This document shows positions 7,950 through 9,951 of a stretch of DNA of 9,951 nt, piece by piece; position 1 is the first letter of the stretch; each line of letters begins with the position of its first letter. The notes beneath the pieces were generated by a model that saw only the letters and a list, made by a program, of their open reading frames with translations, was not told the origin of the DNA and did not search any database. This DNA comes from Clostridium sp. CAG:169 (GTDB lineage: Bacteria; Bacillota; Clostridia; Oscillospirales; Ruminococcaceae): the NCBI GenBank assembly GCA_000435195.1, contig FR880190.1, forward strand, positions 16,710 to 26,660. Reading direction: 5' to 3'. Both the position numbers and the translations under genes were made by a program.

Positions 7950-7974
7950 CTGTCCGGCACCTGGGTGCGGACAG
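7950..7974 (-). promoter_or_regulatory. Hairpin abutting the ribosome binding site of the S1-domain gene
   Basis: In the minus-strand mRNA, CTGTCC-GCAC pairs with GTGC-C-GGACAG: 10 bp with one bulged C and a CCAG loop. The stem ends directly before AAGGAGGG, the ribosome binding site. It is a candidate for translational control, as known for some ribosomal protein leaders; this role is inferred. Confidence 0.5.
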
Positions 7975-7986
7975 TCTTTATCTAGT

Positions 7987-8073
7987 CTTTGTAAAGTAAG
8001 CTGATACCATCTATATGCGGACAAAAGAGGAATTATTTTTGTGTCGATGACAAACAAAATCTTTTTTACAAAG
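7987..8073. repeat. Nine-base inverted repeat in the divergent intergenic region
   Basis: CTTTGTAAA (7987-7995) recurs as TTTACAAAG (8065-8073). The two copies lie between the divergent S1-domain and DUF951 genes, about 70 bases apart. They could be operator half-sites or a chance AT-rich match. Confidence 0.3.
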
Positions 8074-8091
8074 AAAAAGCCCTGTAAAATC

Positions 8092-8121
8092 TTGCTAAAG
8101 AGGGTGCGGGTTTGCTATAAT
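8092..8121 (+). promoter_or_regulatory. Sigma-A promoter of the DUF951-prfA-tsaC unit
   Basis: TTGCTA (8092-8097) and a perfect TATAAT (8116-8121) are 18 bases apart. Transcription would start near 8128, about 60 bases before the DUF951 start. Confidence 0.85.
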
Positions 8122-8186
8122 AGATTCTGTATGCAGGATAAAGCAAAAGAAAGGAAAGCCGGATGAAAGGAGGGCGATGGACAACA

Positions 8187-8366
8187 ATGGATGTGCGTGT
8201 GGGAGATATTCTTGTCATGAAGAAAAACCACCCCTGTGGGGAAAACAGATTTCTTGTACTGCGCAGCGGCATGGATTTTAAGCTTCGATGCACCGGCTGC
8301 GGCAGAGAGGTGATGGTTGCGCGCTCCAAAGCCGAAAAAAACATCCGGCAGATCGAGCGACCGTAA
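8187..8366 (+). CDS. DUF951 family protein
   Basis: Predicted 59-residue basic protein. The family core is plain: MDVRVGDILVMKKNHPCG at the N-terminus, then LRSGMDFKLRCTGCGREVM and a C-terminal RSKAEKNIRQI. The HPCG and CTGCGR cysteines could bind a metal; no function has been established for the family as far as I know. Two in-frame starts are possible. ATG 8187 begins exactly at the family core and has GGAGGG (8169-8174) 12 bases before it, a long spacing. ATG 8163 adds eight residues and has AAAGGAAA before it. I prefer 8187. It is the first gene after a TATAAT promoter, and prfA follows 66 bases later with no terminator seen, so a shared transcript is likely. Confidence 0.88.
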   Translation: MDVRVGDILVMKKNHPCGENRFLVLRSGMDFKLRCTGCGREVMVARSKAEKNIRQIERP

Positions 8367-8432
8367 ATCAGAAAATCCTTTCGGAGATAGACGATCATAG
8401 GACACAATTCGTTTTTTAAGGAGAATGTAAAG

Positions 8433-9524
8433 ATGTTTGAACAGTTGAGCGGCGCCCAGGAGCGCTATCAGGCTATCAACGACCGGCTGATGGACCCGAA
8501 CGTTGTCAGCGACCCAAAGCAGTATGCCGAGCTGATGAAGGAGTATAAAAACCTGACTCCTATCGTGGAAAAATACTGCGAGTATAAAAAAGCAACCGAG
8601 GACATGGAAGAAGCCAAGATGATGCTGGAGGAAGGCGGTCTGGACAAGGACTTCCGTGAGTTGATCGAAGAGCAGTATGAAACCAGCAAAAAGGACATCG
8701 AGGTCATTTCCGAGCAGCTGAAGATTCTGCTGATTCCAAAGGACCCGAACGATGACAAGAACGTTATCGTGGAAATCCGCGGCGGTGCAGGCGGCGACGA
8801 GGCTGCTCTGTTTGCAAACAGCCTGTACCGTATGTATTCGATGTATGCAGAAAGCCAGGGCTGGAAGATCGAGGTGCTCAACGCCAATCCGACCGAGCTG
8901 GGCGGCTACAAGGAAATCAGCTTTTCAATCAACGGCGACGGCGCTTACTCCAAATTCAAGTTTGAATCGGGCGTACACCGCGTACAGCGTGTGCCGGAAA
9001 CTGAGACCCAGGGTCGTATCCACACTTCTACCGTTACCGTAGCGGTACTGCCGGAGGTGGACGATGTAGAGGTCGAAATCAATCCGAAGGATTTGCAGAT
9101 TGACACCTATCGCTCGGGCGGTGCAGGCGGTCAGCACGTCAATAAGACCGAGTCCGCTATCCGAATCACCCATCTGCCTACCGGCACGGTGGTTGAGTGT
9201 CAGGACGAGCGCAGCCAGTACAAGAACAAGGACAAGGCAATGAAGATTCTGCGTTCGCGCATCTATGAGAAGATGCAGCGCGAGCAGGAGGAGAAGATTG
9301 CCTCCGAGCGTAAATTGCAGGTCGGCGCAGGTGACCGTGCCGAGCGTATCCGCACCTACAACTACCCACAGGGCAGGGTGACCGACCACCGCATCGGTTT
9401 GACCCTGTATAAACTCGAACAGATTCTCAACGGCGACCTGACCGAGCTGTTTGATGCGCTGAATACCTTTGACCAGGCAGAAAAGCTCAAGGAAAGCTCC
9501 GGCAGCACCGGCGGAGAGAACTAA
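8433..9524 (+). CDS. prfA: Peptide chain release factor 1
   Basis: Recognises UAA and UAG stop codons in the ribosomal A site and triggers hydrolysis of peptidyl-tRNA. The 363-residue length is normal. The N-terminal 100 residues are the helical domain. The stop-codon tripeptide region reads VPETETQGR, with PET at 188-190 in the position of the RF1 PxT motif; RF2 would have SPF. The catalytic GGQ is at 232-234 in SGGAGGQHVNKTESAI. The C-terminal part (ERIRTYNYPQGRVTDHR) is standard. The start has TAAGGAGA before it at a good distance. The tsaC-like gene follows after 30 bases. The methyltransferase gene prmC, which modifies the GGQ glutamine and often sits next to prfA, is not between them. 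Confidence 0.98.
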   Translation: MFEQLSGAQERYQAINDRLMDPNVVSDPKQYAELMKEYKNLTPIVEKYCEYKKATEDMEEAKMMLEEGGLDKDFRELIEEQYETSKKDIEVISEQLKILLIPKDPNDDKNVIVEIRGGAGGDEAALFANSLYRMYSMYAESQGWKIEVLNANPTELGGYKEISFSINGDGAYSKFKFESGVHRVQRVPETETQGRIHTSTVTVAVLPEVDDVEVEINPKDLQIDTYRSGGAGGQHVNKTESAIRITHLPTGTVVECQDERSQYKNKDKAMKILRSRIYEKMQREQEEKIASERKLQVGAGDRAERIRTYNYPQGRVTDHRIGLTLYKLEQILNGDLTELFDALNTFDQAEKLKESSGSTGGEN

Positions 9525-9554
9525 TCGCAGGGTCGGATGAAAAGAGGCGATACC

Positions 9555-9951
9555 ATGGATCAAAACCAAACGATGAGAACCTGTGATACCCTGCTGCTTT
9601 CGGCAGCAGATGGACAGCAGGCACTGCAAAAGGCAGGACAGCTCATCCGACAGGGTGGGCTGGTCGCCTTTCCGACCGAAACGGTGTACGGGCTGGGTGC
9701 AAATGCACTGGATCCGCAGGCGGTGCGGGGAATCTTTGCTGCCAAAGGGCGCCCGCAGGACAATCCGCTGATTATCCATCTGGAGGATGCGTCCCAGACG
9801 GCGCTGTATGCAAAACATATCCCGCCGGTCTACTACCGGCTGTGCGAACAGTTTTCTCCGGGACCGCTGACCATCATCCTGCCCAAAAGGGAAAACATCC
9901 CGCTGGAAACCTCCGGCGGATTGGATACGGTAGCGGGGCGCATCCCCTCCC
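9555..9951 (+). CDS. tsaC: L-threonylcarbamoyladenylate synthase, 5' part
   Basis: TsaC/Sua5/YwlC enzyme that makes threonylcarbamoyl-AMP from threonine, bicarbonate and ATP, the first step of t6A37 modification in ANN-reading tRNAs. The first 132 residues are visible and the gene runs off the window. Signatures are GGLVAFPTETVYGLGANA (34-51), AAKGRPQDNPLIIHL (62-76) with the conserved Lys and Arg, and SPGPLTIIL (101-109). The later stretch reads VAGRIPS, where relatives often have VAVRxP; the conserved Arg is kept. Whether this is the short TsaC or the longer Sua5 form with an extra domain cannot be told. The ATG at 9555 has a weak AAGAGG before it; an in-frame ATG at 9573 is a less likely start. 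It sits 30 bases after prfA, probably in the same transcript. Confidence 0.94.
   Translation, partial: MDQNQTMRTCDTLLLSAADGQQALQKAGQLIRQGGLVAFPTETVYGLGANALDPQAVRGIFAAKGRPQDNPLIIHLEDASQTALYAKHIPPVYYRLCEQFSPGPLTIILPKRENIPLETSGGLDTVAGRIPS

Noticed and set aside
7301..7999. A 232-codon open frame on the plus strand
   Set aside because: It is antisense to the S1-domain gene, has no recognisable domain, and has a composition typical of a shadow frame.
8925..9818. A 297-codon open frame on the minus strand
   Set aside because: It crosses the 3' half of prfA and the start of tsaC in antisense, both of which are firmly identified.

Overview
This window looks like ordinary chromosome of a Gram-positive Clostridia member, probably Oscillospirales/Ruminococcaceae-like. 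The evidence is a tRNA-sensing T-box leader, strong GGAGG-type ribosome binding sites, sigma-A-type promoters, a DUF951 protein, a methionine aminopeptidase with a SEC-C zinc knuckle, and moderately GC-rich genes separated by AT-rich leaders. The species cannot be named from this sequence. No mobile element, CRISPR array, tRNA or rRNA was seen.

Layout. Bases 2-811 (+) are the 3' end of a class B penicillin-binding protein (PBP2/MrdA type), closed by a terminator. Bases 812-1282 are an AT-rich gap that holds a candidate promoter and a structured leader for mgsA (methylglyoxal synthase, 1283-1687 +), which has its own terminator. Bases 1828-5073 (+) are a tRNA-Asp-responsive unit: a sigma-A promoter, a T-box leader with Asp specifier GAC, a tandem-GNAT acetyltransferase (2196-3182) and aspS (3242-5029), closed by a strong terminator that also serves the convergent gene. 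On the minus strand, a RimJ/RimL-type GNAT (6004-6516) and a SEC-C methionine aminopeptidase (5090-5986) share one promoter. Two further minus-strand units follow: a 64-residue two-helix membrane protein (6685-6879) and a three-S1-domain RNA-binding protein (6998-7933). On the plus strand, a TATAAT promoter drives a DUF951 protein (8187-8366), prfA (8433-9524) and a truncated tsaC/ywlC (9555 to the window end).

How the genes relate. Most of the window serves translation and protein maturation: tRNA-Asp charging, N-terminal Met removal and possibly N-terminal acetylation, S1-type RNA binding, peptide release, and t6A tRNA modification. The most distinctive arrangement is the acetyltransferase placed between an aspartate-specific T-box and aspS, so that its expression should follow the charging of tRNA-Asp. 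A defence or detoxification role against aspartyl-adenylate-like inhibitors, by analogy with MccE, is an inference and not shown by the sequence. Two RNA elements also deserve attention: the possible pseudoknot plus terminator-like hairpin ahead of mgsA, and a hairpin that abuts the ribosome binding site of the S1-domain gene.
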